From contig NZ_CP067395.1 of the NCBI RefSeq assembly GCF_017355525.1, positions 2,666,001 through 2,730,000 on the forward strand: DNA of 64,000 bases. The letters are read 5' to 3'. Position 1 is the first letter of the stretch; every line of letters begins with the position of its first letter. A program made the translations under genes and the position numbers. The notes beneath the pieces are model-generated. The model worked only from the letters and a program-made list of their open reading frames with translations. It had not been told where the DNA came from and did not search any database. Source of the stretch: Lysobacter enzymogenes. Its GTDB lineage: Bacteria; Pseudomonadota; Gammaproteobacteria; Xanthomonadales; Xanthomonadaceae. This document shows positions 28,920 to 37,219 of the stretch, in pieces.

Positions 28920-30344
28920 ATGGCTGAAACCCGTAGTGCATTGGTGGTCGACGACGAACGCGACATTCGCGAGCTGCTCGTCATGACCTTGGGCCGCATG
29001 GGCCTTCGTTGCGACACCGCGTCGGGCCTCAACGAGGCTCGCAGCCAGCTGCTGCGCAATCGTTACGATTTGTGCCTGACCGACATGCGCCTGCCCGACG
29101 GCTCGGGCATGGACCTGGTCGCCGAGATCAGCCAGAAGTATCCGAACACGCCGGTGGCGATGATCACCGCGTTCGGCAACGTCGAGGCCGCGGTGGAAGC
29201 GCTCAAGGCCGGCGCGTTCGATTTCGTCGCCAAGCCGGTCGACCTGTCGGTGCTGCGCGACCTGGTCCGCCACGCGCTGGAACTGCACGAAACCCGGCGC
29301 AACGCCAGCGAAGCGGTCGGCTCGCGCCTGTACGGCGAATCGCCGGCGATGATCAAGCTGCGCCAGACCATCGGCAAGGTCGCGCGCAGCCAGGCGCCGG
29401 TGTACATCGCCGGCGAATCCGGCGTCGGCAAGGAACTGGTCGCGCGCACCATCCATTCCGAGGGCGGGCGCGCCGACGGACCGTTCGTGCCGGTCAACTG
29501 CGGCGCGATCCCGGCCGAGCTGATGGAAAGCGAATTCTTCGGCCACAAGAAGGGCAGCTTCACCGGCGCCCACGCCGACAAGCCCGGCCTGTTCCAGGCC
29601 GCCGACGGCGGCACCTTGTTCCTCGACGAAGTCGCCGAGCTGCCGCTGGCGATGCAGGTCAAGCTGCTGCGCGCGATCCAGGAAAAATCGATCCGCCCGG
29701 TCGGCGCTCAGGCCGAAGTCACCGTCGACGTGCGCATCCTGTCGGCCACCCACAAGGACCTGGCCGCGCTGGTCGCCGAAGGCCGCTTCCGCCAGGACTT
29801 GTACTACCGCATCAACGTGATCGAACTGCGCGTGCCGCCGCTGCGCGAGCGCCTGGACGACCTGCCCGGCCTGGCCGCCAAGATCCTGCACCGCCTCGCC
29901 GGCACCCAGGGCCGGGTGGTGCCGCGCCTCGGCGACGACGCCCTGGAAGCGCTGCGCGCCTATACCTTCCCCGGCAACGTGCGCGAACTGGAGAACATCC
30001 TCGAGCGCGCCCTGGCCCTGGCCGAAGGCGAAGTCCTCAGCGCCAGCGATCTGCGCCTGCCGCGCCTGGCCACCCAGGGCGGCCCCGCCGCGACCGCCGC
30101 CCCCGGCGCCGCGCCGGCCGCCGCGGGCCAGCCAGCGCTGCCGCCCGGCGCAGTCGACCCGCGCACGATCAGCCCGCGCGACACCGCCACCAGCGCGCTG
30201 CCGTCGTACATCGAAGAGATCGAGCGCGCCGCGATCCAGCAGGCGCTGCAGGAAAACCGCTACAACAAGACCCGCACCGCGGCGGCGCTGGGGATCACGT
30301 TCCGGGCGCTGCGCTACAAGCTCAAGAAGCTCGGGATCGATTGA
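28920..30344 (+). CDS. pilR: Sigma-54-dependent response regulator PilR
   Basis: NtrC-type activator of pilin genes. The 474 residues are a receiver (phosphoacceptor Asp55 in [13 protein letters not shown]), an AAA+ domain with GESGVGKE (165-172) and the sigma-54 contact loop GSFTGA (212-217), a proline/alanine-rich linker (about 382-425) and a Fis-type helix-turn-helix ending ([26 protein letters not shown]). The ATG at 28920 follows GGAGGG with good spacing. Sigma-54 promoters precede two downstream pilin genes, matching the role. Confidence 0.96.
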   Translation: MAETRSALVVDDERDIRELLVMTLGRMGLRCDTASGLNEARSQLLRNRYDLCLTDMRLPDGSGMDLVAEISQKYPNTPVAMITAFGNVEAAVEALKAGAFDFVAKPVDLSVLRDLVRHALELHETRRNASEAVGSRLYGESPAMIKLRQTIGKVARSQAPVYIAGESGVGKELVARTIHSEGGRADGPFVPVNCGAIPAELMESEFFGHKKGSFTGAHADKPGLFQAADGGTLFLDEVAELPLAMQVKLLRAIQEKSIRPVGAQAEVTVDVRILSATHKDLAALVAEGRFRQDLYYRINVIELRVPPLRERLDDLPGLAAKILHRLAGTQGRVVPRLGDDALEALRAYTFPGNVRELENILERALALAEGEVLSASDLRLPRLATQGGPAATAAPGAAPAAAGQPALPPGAVDPRTISPRDTATSALPSYIEEIERAAIQQALQENRYNKTRTAAALGITFRALRYKLKKLGID

Positions 30345-30410
30345 GGCGAGGCGGCCGGTGGCGGCCGTACCTTCTCCATATAGATAGAGAACGACAAGCC
30401 CGACAACAAG

Positions 30411-30443
30411 ACGCCGGCCCGCGAGGGCCGGCGTTTTTGTTTT
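30411..30443 (+). terminator. Rho-independent terminator of pilSR
   Basis: ACGCCGGCCC-GCGA-GGGCCGGCGT, a 10-bp perfect stem, runs into TTTTGTTTT, 66 bases beyond pilR. Confidence 0.92.
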
Positions 30444-30651
30444 GGCCTGGCTTGGGCGGGCAGCGGGGCGGCACGCCAGGGCGTCGTGGCGGTCCGCCCT
30501 GGGCGGCGTCTGCGATGAGCGCCGAGCGCCGCGCCCTGCGTGCGCGCGTTCGCAGCCACCGGCGCCTGGCGCCTCGGCGAACCGCGCAGTGGCGAATCGA
30601 CGCGACATACAAGCGGACACGTTTGCGCGCATCGCTTCGGTGCATCGCCCG

Positions 30652-30776
30652 CGAATGCGCGTCGCTGCCAACCGAAGATCGTCGCATGCATTCGACGCAC
30701 ACTTTCGAATGCAAATGCGCTACATCGATCGCGCTCGAATGCATCGCGATCCTCGCAACGATATCGCTTCGAATCG
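30652..30776 (+). promoter_or_regulatory. Candidate PilR upstream activating region (repeated TCGAATGCA boxes)
   Basis: The 9-mer TCGAATGCA occurs at 30705-30713 and 30735-30743 and inverted at 30687-30695, with partial copies CGAATGC (30652-30658) and TCGAATCG (30769-30776). They lie 110-200 bases before the sigma-54 promoter, where an NtrC-type activator binds. Clustering is directly visible; assignment to PilR is inference. The second pilin promoter has no such boxes. Confidence 0.5.
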
Positions 30777-30852
30777 TTGCAGCAGCAAAGGACGCACGAT
30801 GCATGCACTCAACAGCGCACTGCATACACGCTTACTGCATACCCCTTCGAAT

Positions 30853-30867
30853 TGGCACGAGCTCTGC
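30853..30867 (+). promoter_or_regulatory. Sigma-54 promoter of the first pilin gene
   Basis: TGGCACG-N4-CTGC matches the -24/-12 consensus TGGCACG-N4-TTGC with one mismatch and exact GG-to-GC spacing. It lies about 100 bases before the ATG. Confidence 0.85.
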
Positions 30868-30968
30868 GTAACCCGATACGCACCAGCAACGCGTGCGCCC
30901 GTCGGACTTTCGCGGTCGCCGTCCTTGCCGGCGCGAGCCAACGACTTACACCTCCTAGGGGAAACACC

Positions 30969-31391
30969 ATGAACAAGCAGCAAGGCTTCACCCTGATCGA
31001 ACTGATGATCGTGATCGCGATCCTCGGCATCCTGATCGCGATCGCGTTGCCGGCGTATCAGGACTACACCATCCGTACCAAGAACGCCGAGTGCTTGAAC
31101 GTTGCCGCCGCGGCGAAGCTGGCGGTTTCCGAGACCGCCCAGGATCGCGGTTCGCTCGGTGCGATCACCGCGCAGTCCATCACCGGCTACAGCTTCAGCG
31201 CCAGCGAGTACTGCGCCGACGTGACCATCGGCGTCAAGGGCAAAATTACCGCCACCACCCGCGCCACCGGCGGCACCCCTTCGGCTGTCTTCGAACTGAC
31301 CCCCTCCGCCGATCTCGGCCGTATCGACTGGGTCTGCAAGGAAACCAACAAGGCCCGCAAGTCGCAGCTGCCGGCCGAGTGCAGGGGCTGA
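30969..31391 (+). CDS. pilA: Type IV major pilin (copy 1)
   Basis: A 140-residue type IVa prepilin. The leader MNKQQG is cut by PilD before Phe7, and the hydrophobic helix [19 protein letters not shown] carries the conserved Glu11 (Glu5 of the mature chain). Cysteines at 42, 82, 123 and 138; the last two probably form the C-terminal disulfide loop ([18 protein letters not shown]). A good AGGGGA Shine-Dalgarno precedes the ATG, and the gene has its own sigma-54 promoter and terminator. Residues 1-66 are almost identical to the next two pilins; the C-terminal half differs. Confidence 0.96.
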   Translation: MNKQQGFTLIELMIVIAILGILIAIALPAYQDYTIRTKNAECLNVAAAAKLAVSETAQDRGSLGAITAQSITGYSFSASEYCADVTIGVKGKITATTRATGGTPSAVFELTPSADLGRIDWVCKETNKARKSQLPAECRG

Positions 31392-31464
31392 TTCGCGAGA
31401 CCCATCGCAACGCGATGATCGACGGATCAGGGCGCCGACCACGGCGCCTGCATCCGGCAGCCCG

Positions 31465-31494
31465 AACGCCGGCCCGCAAGGGCCGGCGTTTTTT
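31465..31494 (+). terminator. Rho-independent terminator of pilin copy 1
   Basis: AACGCCGGCCC-GCAA-GGGCCGGCGTT, an 11-bp perfect stem, is followed by TTTTG, 73 bases after the stop. Confidence 0.9.
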
Positions 31495-32117
31495 GTTCTG
31501 TCCGGCACAGCCGCGCGCAATTGCGCGCAACCAAAGGCTCGTTCCAGGGTCGGTCGAGGCCGCCGCCGACCGTCTGCCACGACTGCGAACAACAGCGAGC
31601 CAAACGAGCCGCAGAAAGTCGCCCGCACTGGGCCGGGCCTGCGGCTGCGCATGCTTCCTCAACACCGCCAGGCGTTGAGCGCCAAGCAGAGACGCGATCT
31701 TCGACTTCAGGCCCGACGCTCGCCCATGCCGCCACGCGGCCTCAACCCGCCCGTTATTGCGTACTAGTAAACGGGACCGGATACATCGCGCGACCGACGT
31801 CGGTCGGTAGCCGCATCAGCGAAGTACCGGCGCTGGCGTTAAAGACCAGGCGTACCTGCAGTTATTAGCCCTTCGGTTCAAGGGCCTGTTCAGCCGCCAA
31901 ATCCGGGCAAACCCCCTCGCGACGGACGTCGTGAAAACGCGCGGGCGGAAATGATTGATGACAATCACATTTCCAGGGTGGCGCCTTCCAATCTGACGCA
32001 TTTGGTCACCACTCCGGCCTCTGGACTGACCCAAAGCGTCACCCCGCTCACCCCTGCCCACCTTCGTTGCGTGACTGCCCTAGCAGTTTCACAGCCAGTG
32101 CCATCGGCATCGCTACT
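31495..32117. other. Large non-coding gap between pilin copies 1 and 2
   Basis: About 620 bases without a supportable gene, unusually long for this genome. From about 31740 the base composition is visibly more AT-rich than the surroundings, and stops interrupt all frames. Frames at 31521-31868 (+) and 31816-32061 (-) have no protein-like character. It could be relic DNA from the pilin duplication or an accessory insertion; I see no pilin-like coding remnant. Confidence 0.5.
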
Positions 32118-32132
32118 TGGCACGGGTTGTGC
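32118..32132 (+). promoter_or_regulatory. Sigma-54 promoter of the second pilin gene
   Basis: TGGCACG-N4-GTGC fits the -24/-12 consensus with one mismatch and correct spacing, about 100 bases before the ATG, the same geometry as copy 1. Confidence 0.8.
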
Positions 32133-32232
32133 GTAGTCCTTACGTGCACGGACAGCTCGCCTGGCACCTTCGATGGATCGAAAGCCTAGCCTGCTGGCAC
32201 GTGAAGCAACCAACACTCCTAGGGGATACACC

Positions 32233-32655
32233 ATGAAGAAGCAGCAAGGCTTTACCCTGATCGAACTGATGATCGTCATCGCGATCCTGGGCATCCTGAT
32301 CGCCATCGCTCTGCCGGCCTATCAGGACTACACCATCCGCACCAAGAACGCTGAGTGCATCAACGTCGCCGCCGCCGCCAAGCTGGCCGTGTCGGAAACC
32401 GCTCAGGACCGCGGCTCGCTGGGCGCGATCACCTCGCAGGCGATCACCGGCTACAGCTTCGCTGCCAGCAGCTACTGCGCCAGCGTGACCATCGCCGCCG
32501 GCGGCGAAATCACCGCCACCACCCAGGCCACCGGCGCTGGCACCCTCGCGGTCTTCAAGCTGACCCCGAGCTCCAACACCGGCCGCATCGACTGGGCTTG
32601 CACCGAGAGCGCCGGCGCCAAGAAGTCGCAGCTGCCGGCCGAGTGCCGCAAGTAA
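32233..32655 (+). CDS. pilA: Type IV major pilin (copy 2)
   Basis: A 140-residue type IVa prepilin, co-linear with copy 1: leader MKKQQG, Glu11, cysteines at 42, 82, 123 and 138 in the same places. Differences concentrate after residue 68 (for example [18 protein letters not shown] against [18 protein letters not shown]). The leader region CTAGGGGATACACC before the ATG nearly copies that of copy 1. Both genes have sigma-54 promoters, so both may be expressed as alternative or mixed major pilins. Confidence 0.95.
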   Translation: MKKQQGFTLIELMIVIAILGILIAIALPAYQDYTIRTKNAECINVAAAAKLAVSETAQDRGSLGAITSQAITGYSFAASSYCASVTIAAGGEITATTQATGAGTLAVFKLTPSSNTGRIDWACTESAGAKKSQLPAECRK

Positions 32656-32688
32656 TAGCTGAGACTCACGCTCCAAGCGCTTCACCAG

Positions 32689-32715
32689 AAACCCCGGTTC
32701 GCCGGGGTTTCTTCT
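32689..32715 (+). terminator. Probable terminator of pilin copy 2
   Basis: AAACCCCGG-TTCG-CCGGGGTTT forms a 9-bp stem followed by CTTCT, a weak T tail. Leak through it may be what transcribes pilin copy 3. Confidence 0.7.
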
Positions 32716-32812
32716 AGGTAAGGACGCAATGCCCAGCGTCCGCGCCGAACGGATCCACCCCCCTGTCGATCCAGACAACCAGCATCAACATCAGCGGTCT
32801 ACGGGGTTCCAT

Positions 32813-33220
32813 ATGAAGCGGCAAACAGGTTTTACTTTGATCGAGCTGATGATCGTGATCGCGATCCTCGGCATTCTCATCGCGATCGCGCTTCCGGCCT
32901 ACTTGGATTACGTCACGCGTACCAAGAACGCCGAATGCCTCAACGTAGCGGCTGCCGCCAAGCTATCGGTATCGGAAACCGCCCAGGACCGCGGCTCATT
33001 GAGCCTGGTCACTGCGACCAACACAGGCTACAGCTTCGCTGCTTCGAGCTACTGCGCCAGCGTCGACATCGGAGCCAACGGCGTAATTACGGCCGTCAGT
33101 TCCACCTCCAGCCCCGTCGCTTTCACCTTGCGCCCGACCTCGGGCAGAGGCGTACTCGAGTGGGATTGCAGCGTACCCAGCGGCACGAATCTGACGCTGG
33201 TGCCGGCGGAATGCCGCTGA
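32813..33220 (+). CDS. Type IV pilin-like protein (copy 3)
   Basis: A 135-residue prepilin with leader MKRQTG, Glu11 and four cysteines (42, 81, 119, 134). The first 64 residues track copies 1 and 2, but the body diverges most and the disulfide loop differs (WDCSVPSGTNLTLVPAEC). No sigma-54 promoter is seen in the 157 bases after copy 2, and the Shine-Dalgarno (GGGG) is poor. It may be a minor or weakly expressed pilin, or a sequence donor for recombination. The ATG at 32813 is set by the prepilin leader. Confidence 0.9.
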   Translation: MKRQTGFTLIELMIVIAILGILIAIALPAYLDYVTRTKNAECLNVAAAAKLSVSETAQDRGSLSLVTATNTGYSFAASSYCASVDIGANGVITAVSSTSSPVAFTLRPTSGRGVLEWDCSVPSGTNLTLVPAECR

Positions 33221-33342
33221 CAATCGGCTGAAGCGTCGCCCGCGCTGCCTGTTTGGAGCCGCTGCGCAACGCCTGCTCAACACTCGGCACGAACCGGTTC
33301 TTGCCTTTATAGTCTGCGCCGGGGATTTATCAGGACAGACTC

Positions 33343-35235
33343 ATGCAGGCTCGCATCGCGCTTTTCGCCGCTTTGGCGTTGACGGTGTTCGTTTACTGGA
33401 CGGGCCTCTCCGGCCCGTTCATGTTCGACGACCTACCGAATCTCAACCCTGTCCAGAACTGGCTCAACGGCGAGATGAGTTGGCAGTCGGTCATGCTCGA
33501 CAATCAGTCGGGCATGCTCGGCCGGCCGGTATCGATGGCCAGCTTCCTGCTCAGCGCCGAGTTGGGCGGACACACCCCGTTCGCCTACAAACTCGGCAAT
33601 CTGCTGATCCACCTGTTGTGCGGCCTGGTCGGTTGGCAGGTCCTGCGCCGCGCGCTTCGCGAAGACGGCCGGCTGCAGGCCAACGCCGATCTTTTGGCCG
33701 CCATCGCCGTCTCGCTGTGGTTGCTGCATCCGATCCACGTCAGCACCGTGCTCTATTCGGTGCAGCGCATGGCCCAGCTCAGCACCTTGTTCGTGCTGCT
33801 GTCCTTGTGGACTTATCTGACGGCGCGGCGCCAGCTGATCGAAAACCGCGTCGGGAAAGCGACGCTCAGCCTGTTCGTCCTGTTTCCCGCATTCTTCATC
33901 GCCGGCTTGCTGAGCAAGGAGAACGCCGCGGTCGCGCCCGCGCTGTGCCTGGTGTTCGAGCTGGCTTACTTCCTCGGCCGCACCGAACACCGTCGGGTCC
34001 GGCAAGCGTTCTTCGGCGTGTTTCTGGCGCTGCCCGCGCTGGGCGCGGTCGCCATTCTCGCGTCGTCGCCCGGGCGGCTCCTGGGCGGCTATTGGGAACG
34101 CGACTTCACCTTGACCGAGCGTCTGCTGACGCAGTCGCGGGCGCTGATGGACTACGTCGGCACGCTGCTGCTCCCGCGCACTCCGTTGCTGGGCCTGTAC
34201 ACGGACGATTTCGTCCCGTCCACCGGCTTGCTGAGCCCCGCGACCACGCTGTTGTCGCTGCTCGCATTGCTGGTCATCAGCGGCGGCGCCATCGCGCTCC
34301 GCAAGCGCGCGCCTACGTTCTTCGCCGGCTGGTTCTTCTTTTTGGTCGCGCACGGGGTGGAATCGAGCATCCTCGGGCTCGAACTGTACTTCGAGCATCG
34401 CAACTACCTGCCGGCATTCGGCCTGATCTTGGCGGTCATCGGGCTGACCTCGCTGATTCCCCACGACATCCCGACCAACATATTCAAGCCTCGCACGCTC
34501 GGCTTGCTGGTCGCAGGCGGGCTGGCGCTGTCCTTCGCCTTCGCCACCGGCGGCCGCGCCCGAGTCTGGCAGGCGGAAGACACCATCCTCGCGCAGGGAT
34601 TGAAGTTCCATCCCGACTCCATGCGCGCCCAGTTGCTCCGGGCCACGCATGCCTTGCAGCAAGCCAATCCCCAGGGCGCTTACGATGCGTTCGCCGATCT
34701 GCTGACCAGCCCGGTTGCGCGCAACAGGGTGATCGGCCGCATCAGCTGGGTCACGCTCGACTGCATGCTGCGAAAACCCGTCCTCGCCCAGGACTTGCGC
34801 ACCGCGGTGGCCGATGCGCGCCCGAACCTGAGCACCGCCGAGGTGCCCGCCCTGAGACTGCTGGCCAAAGTCAGCAGGGAACAAAACTGCGGCGAACTGA
34901 CCGACTCGGTGTTGGCCGACAGCCTGTTGACGATGCTCGACAAAGCCAAGAACCAGCCCGATCGTTCGCGCTCGAAATGGCTGACCCGCTACCTCACCGC
35001 CGAAGTCCTGGCGCGCGCCGGGCGCTTGCCGGAAGCGCAGCAACAAGCGGAGCTGGCCTGGAACGCCAGCGGCGACCTGCCCGTCGGCTCCTTGCTCGCC
35101 AACCTCTACGCGCATCGGAAGCTGCGCCCGCAGGCGGAGCAGTTGCTGACGGTCCTGGATCAACGCATGAAGCCCTACGACAAGATCGGCCGCGCGGAAC
35201 TGGCGAAGACCCGCGCACTGCTAGATCAGAAGTGA
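33343..35235 (+). CDS. GT-C membrane glycosyltransferase-like protein with TPR-like tail (copy 1)
   Basis: A 630-residue protein: about ten or more transmembrane segments to about residue 410, then a soluble helical, TPR-like tail. The first periplasmic loop has the acidic pair FMFDD (Asp29-Asp30), as GT-C enzymes that use polyprenyl-phosphate sugars do. Other marks are LHPIHVSTVLYSVQRMAQL, LLSKENAAVAP and YFEHRNYLPAFGL. The layout recalls TMTC-type O-mannosyltransferases. Directly after the pilins, it is a candidate pilin O-glycosyltransferase; neither donor nor acceptor is proven. A weak TATAGT box (33308-33313) lies upstream. Confidence 0.7.
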   Translation: MQARIALFAALALTVFVYWTGLSGPFMFDDLPNLNPVQNWLNGEMSWQSVMLDNQSGMLGRPVSMASFLLSAELGGHTPFAYKLGNLLIHLLCGLVGWQVLRRALREDGRLQANADLLAAIAVSLWLLHPIHVSTVLYSVQRMAQLSTLFVLLSLWTYLTARRQLIENRVGKATLSLFVLFPAFFIAGLLSKENAAVAPALCLVFELAYFLGRTEHRRVRQAFFGVFLALPALGAVAILASSPGRLLGGYWERDFTLTERLLTQSRALMDYVGTLLLPRTPLLGLYTDDFVPSTGLLSPATTLLSLLALLVISGGAIALRKRAPTFFAGWFFFLVAHGVESSILGLELYFEHRNYLPAFGLILAVIGLTSLIPHDIPTNIFKPRTLGLLVAGGLALSFAFATGGRARVWQAEDTILAQGLKFHPDSMRAQLLRATHALQQANPQGAYDAFADLLTSPVARNRVIGRISWVTLDCMLRKPVLAQDLRTAVADARPNLSTAEVPALRLLAKVSREQNCGELTDSVLADSLLTMLDKAKNQPDRSRSKWLTRYLTAEVLARAGRLPEAQQQAELAWNASGDLPVGSLLANLYAHRKLRPQAEQLLTVLDQRMKPYDKIGRAELAKTRALLDQK

Positions 35236-35236
35236 T

Positions 35237-37219
35237 ATGCACGGAGCCTTTGCAGCCAACCGGGCGTCGACAGGCGTCGCCGCGCCAGCCCGGTTCAATC
35301 GCGCGCATTGGCTCCTGTTCGCTGTCCTGCTTGCGACCTCGTTGATCTATGCGCTGGGTCTGGACGGCCCGTATCTGTTCGACGACAGCTTCAACCTGGA
35401 GCCGGTGCGGTTGTGGGAACGCGGCCGGTTAGGCTGGAGCGAAGCGATGTTCGGCAACGTCTCCGGCGTACTGGGGCGTCCGGTGTCGATGGCCAGCTTC
35501 ATGCTGAGCGCGGGCCTGGGCTCGCCCACGCCGCTGGACTACAAGCTCGGCAATCTGCTCATCCATCTGATTTGCGCGGTCTTGATCTATCGCCTGCTGC
35601 GTCGCCTGCTCGCAGGACGCGACGCGGCGCTCGCCGCAGTGGCGTTGACGGCGCTGTGGGCGCTGCATCCTCTCCACGTCAGCACCGTGCTGTACGCCAT
35701 CCAGCGCATGGCGCAGCTGAGCAGCCTGTTCGCATTGGCGTGTGTGCTCGCGTATCTGCGAGGCCGCGATTCGCTTCGAGACGATCGCAAACGCGCCGCC
35801 GGCCTTTGGTTGTTCGTGGCGTTTCCCCTGCTGTGGATCGCGGGATTGTTCAGCAAGGAAAACGCGGCGGTCGCTCCCCTGCTGTGCCTGGTTCTTGAGA
35901 TCGCCTACTTCCAGCGGACTCCCGCCTCCAAGCGTTGGCTATCGGCGTTCTACGCGGCCACTTTACTGCTGCCCGCCATTGCCGCGGCGTGGATACTTGC
36001 GTTCAAGCCGGGGACGGTTCTGGCCGGTTACGCGATCCGCGATTTCGGCATGCCCGAAAGACTGCTGTCGCAGAGCCGCGCGCTGGTCGACTATCTGGGA
36101 ATGTTGGCCGTCCCGCGCGCAGAGCGCATGGGATTGTTCGCCGACGACTTCGCGACCTCGCACGGCTTGTTTTCGCCGCCGACCACAGCGGCGGCGATCG
36201 TGTTTCTGTCGGCGGCCAGCATCGGCGCGATAGCGCTCAAGCGCAAAGCCCCGCATATCTTTGCGGGGTGGTTCTTCTTCCTGTTCGCGCACTCGGTCGA
36301 ATCCAGCATCCTGCCCCTGGAGCTGTATTACGAACATCGCAACTACCTTCCTTCGGTCGGTTTGCTGCTGATGCTCGCCGGATTGATCGGCCTGTTGCCG
36401 GCCGGTTGGCGATCCCGGCGCCGTGTGCGTTTCGGCATTGCCGGCCTGTGGGTCGCGGCCTGCATCGCGCTGGCGACGATCGCCGCGCAGCAGACGCAGG
36501 TCTGGCGAAGCAAAGATCTGATCGTAGAGCAAGCGCTGCGCGGACACCCCGAATCGGTCCGCGCCCGCCAGGCCAAGTTCGTGGCGCTGGTGAACAAGCG
36601 CCGGTACGACGAAGCCGAAGCGGTCCTGCGCCCCCTGGAATCGTCCGCGCAGCCACGCAGCCGTCTGCTCACCGAACTCGACCTGCTGTCCGTCGCGTGC
36701 CTGCGCGGCAGCGGCGTGGACCCGAACAGACTCGATCGCGCCGTCGCCGATGCCCAGCCCCGCCTGACCATCGGCGAGATGCAGTCGGTAGGCTTGCTGA
36801 TGCAGGTCACCGATGCGGGACGGTGCCCGGCCTTGAACGACGCCGAGATCGCCGGCGCGGTAGCGGCCCTGGCCGAAGCGGCAAGCGAACAAGGCGGCGA
36901 CATCCTGCCGAAATGGCAACTGCGCTACGCGGCCGCTTCGATCTACGCGCGCTCGGGCCACTGGCCGGACGCGTTGAAGCAGGCACGGCTCGCGGCGGTT
37001 CCGCCGGCAGGCATCGAAGTGGATGGGATTTTGATTCAGGCGCTCGCACATAATGGGCGTCTCGACGAGGCCCGCGAGAAACTGCGGGTGCTGGTCGGCA
37101 AAGCGGACCCTCGCGACCGTCGCGCAGGCTTCATCATCGAGCGCGCCCGCGACAGCATCGCGACGAGCGCCTCTCCCTCAACCTCCTCGGACACCCCGCC
37201 GCATGAGCCCCATCGATAG
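35237..37219 (+). CDS. GT-C membrane glycosyltransferase-like protein with TPR-like tail (copy 2)
   Basis: A 660-residue paralogue of the preceding gene, starting one base after its stop. The same landmarks recur in order: YLFDD (Asp49-Asp50), GRPVSMASFMLSA, YKLGNLLIHLI, LHPLHVSTVLYAIQRMAQLSS, LFSKENAAVAPLL, YYEHRNYLPSVGL, then a soluble helical tail from about residue 410. It has an extra N-terminal segment of about 20 residues. Retention of two diverged copies suggests different sugars or acceptor sites. The next gene begins 17 bases before this one ends. Confidence 0.7.
   Translation: MHGAFAANRASTGVAAPARFNRAHWLLFAVLLATSLIYALGLDGPYLFDDSFNLEPVRLWERGRLGWSEAMFGNVSGVLGRPVSMASFMLSAGLGSPTPLDYKLGNLLIHLICAVLIYRLLRRLLAGRDAALAAVALTALWALHPLHVSTVLYAIQRMAQLSSLFALACVLAYLRGRDSLRDDRKRAAGLWLFVAFPLLWIAGLFSKENAAVAPLLCLVLEIAYFQRTPASKRWLSAFYAATLLLPAIAAAWILAFKPGTVLAGYAIRDFGMPERLLSQSRALVDYLGMLAVPRAERMGLFADDFATSHGLFSPPTTAAAIVFLSAASIGAIALKRKAPHIFAGWFFFLFAHSVESSILPLELYYEHRNYLPSVGLLLMLAGLIGLLPAGWRSRRRVRFGIAGLWVAACIALATIAAQQTQVWRSKDLIVEQALRGHPESVRARQAKFVALVNKRRYDEAEAVLRPLESSAQPRSRLLTELDLLSVACLRGSGVDPNRLDRAVADAQPRLTIGEMQSVGLLMQVTDAGRCPALNDAEIAGAVAALAEAASEQGGDILPKWQLRYAAASIYARSGHWPDALKQARLAAVPPAGIEVDGILIQALAHNGRLDEAREKLRVLVGKADPRDRRAGFIIERARDSIATSASPSTSSDTPPHEPHR

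Noticed and set aside
30314..30825. Overlapping minus-strand frames upstream of the first pilin
   Set aside because: They cross the pilR terminator and the TCGAATGCA box region; no protein features.
31521..31868. 115-codon plus-strand frame between pilin copies
   Set aside because: Composition is not protein-like and the start has no ribosome site; considered non-coding.
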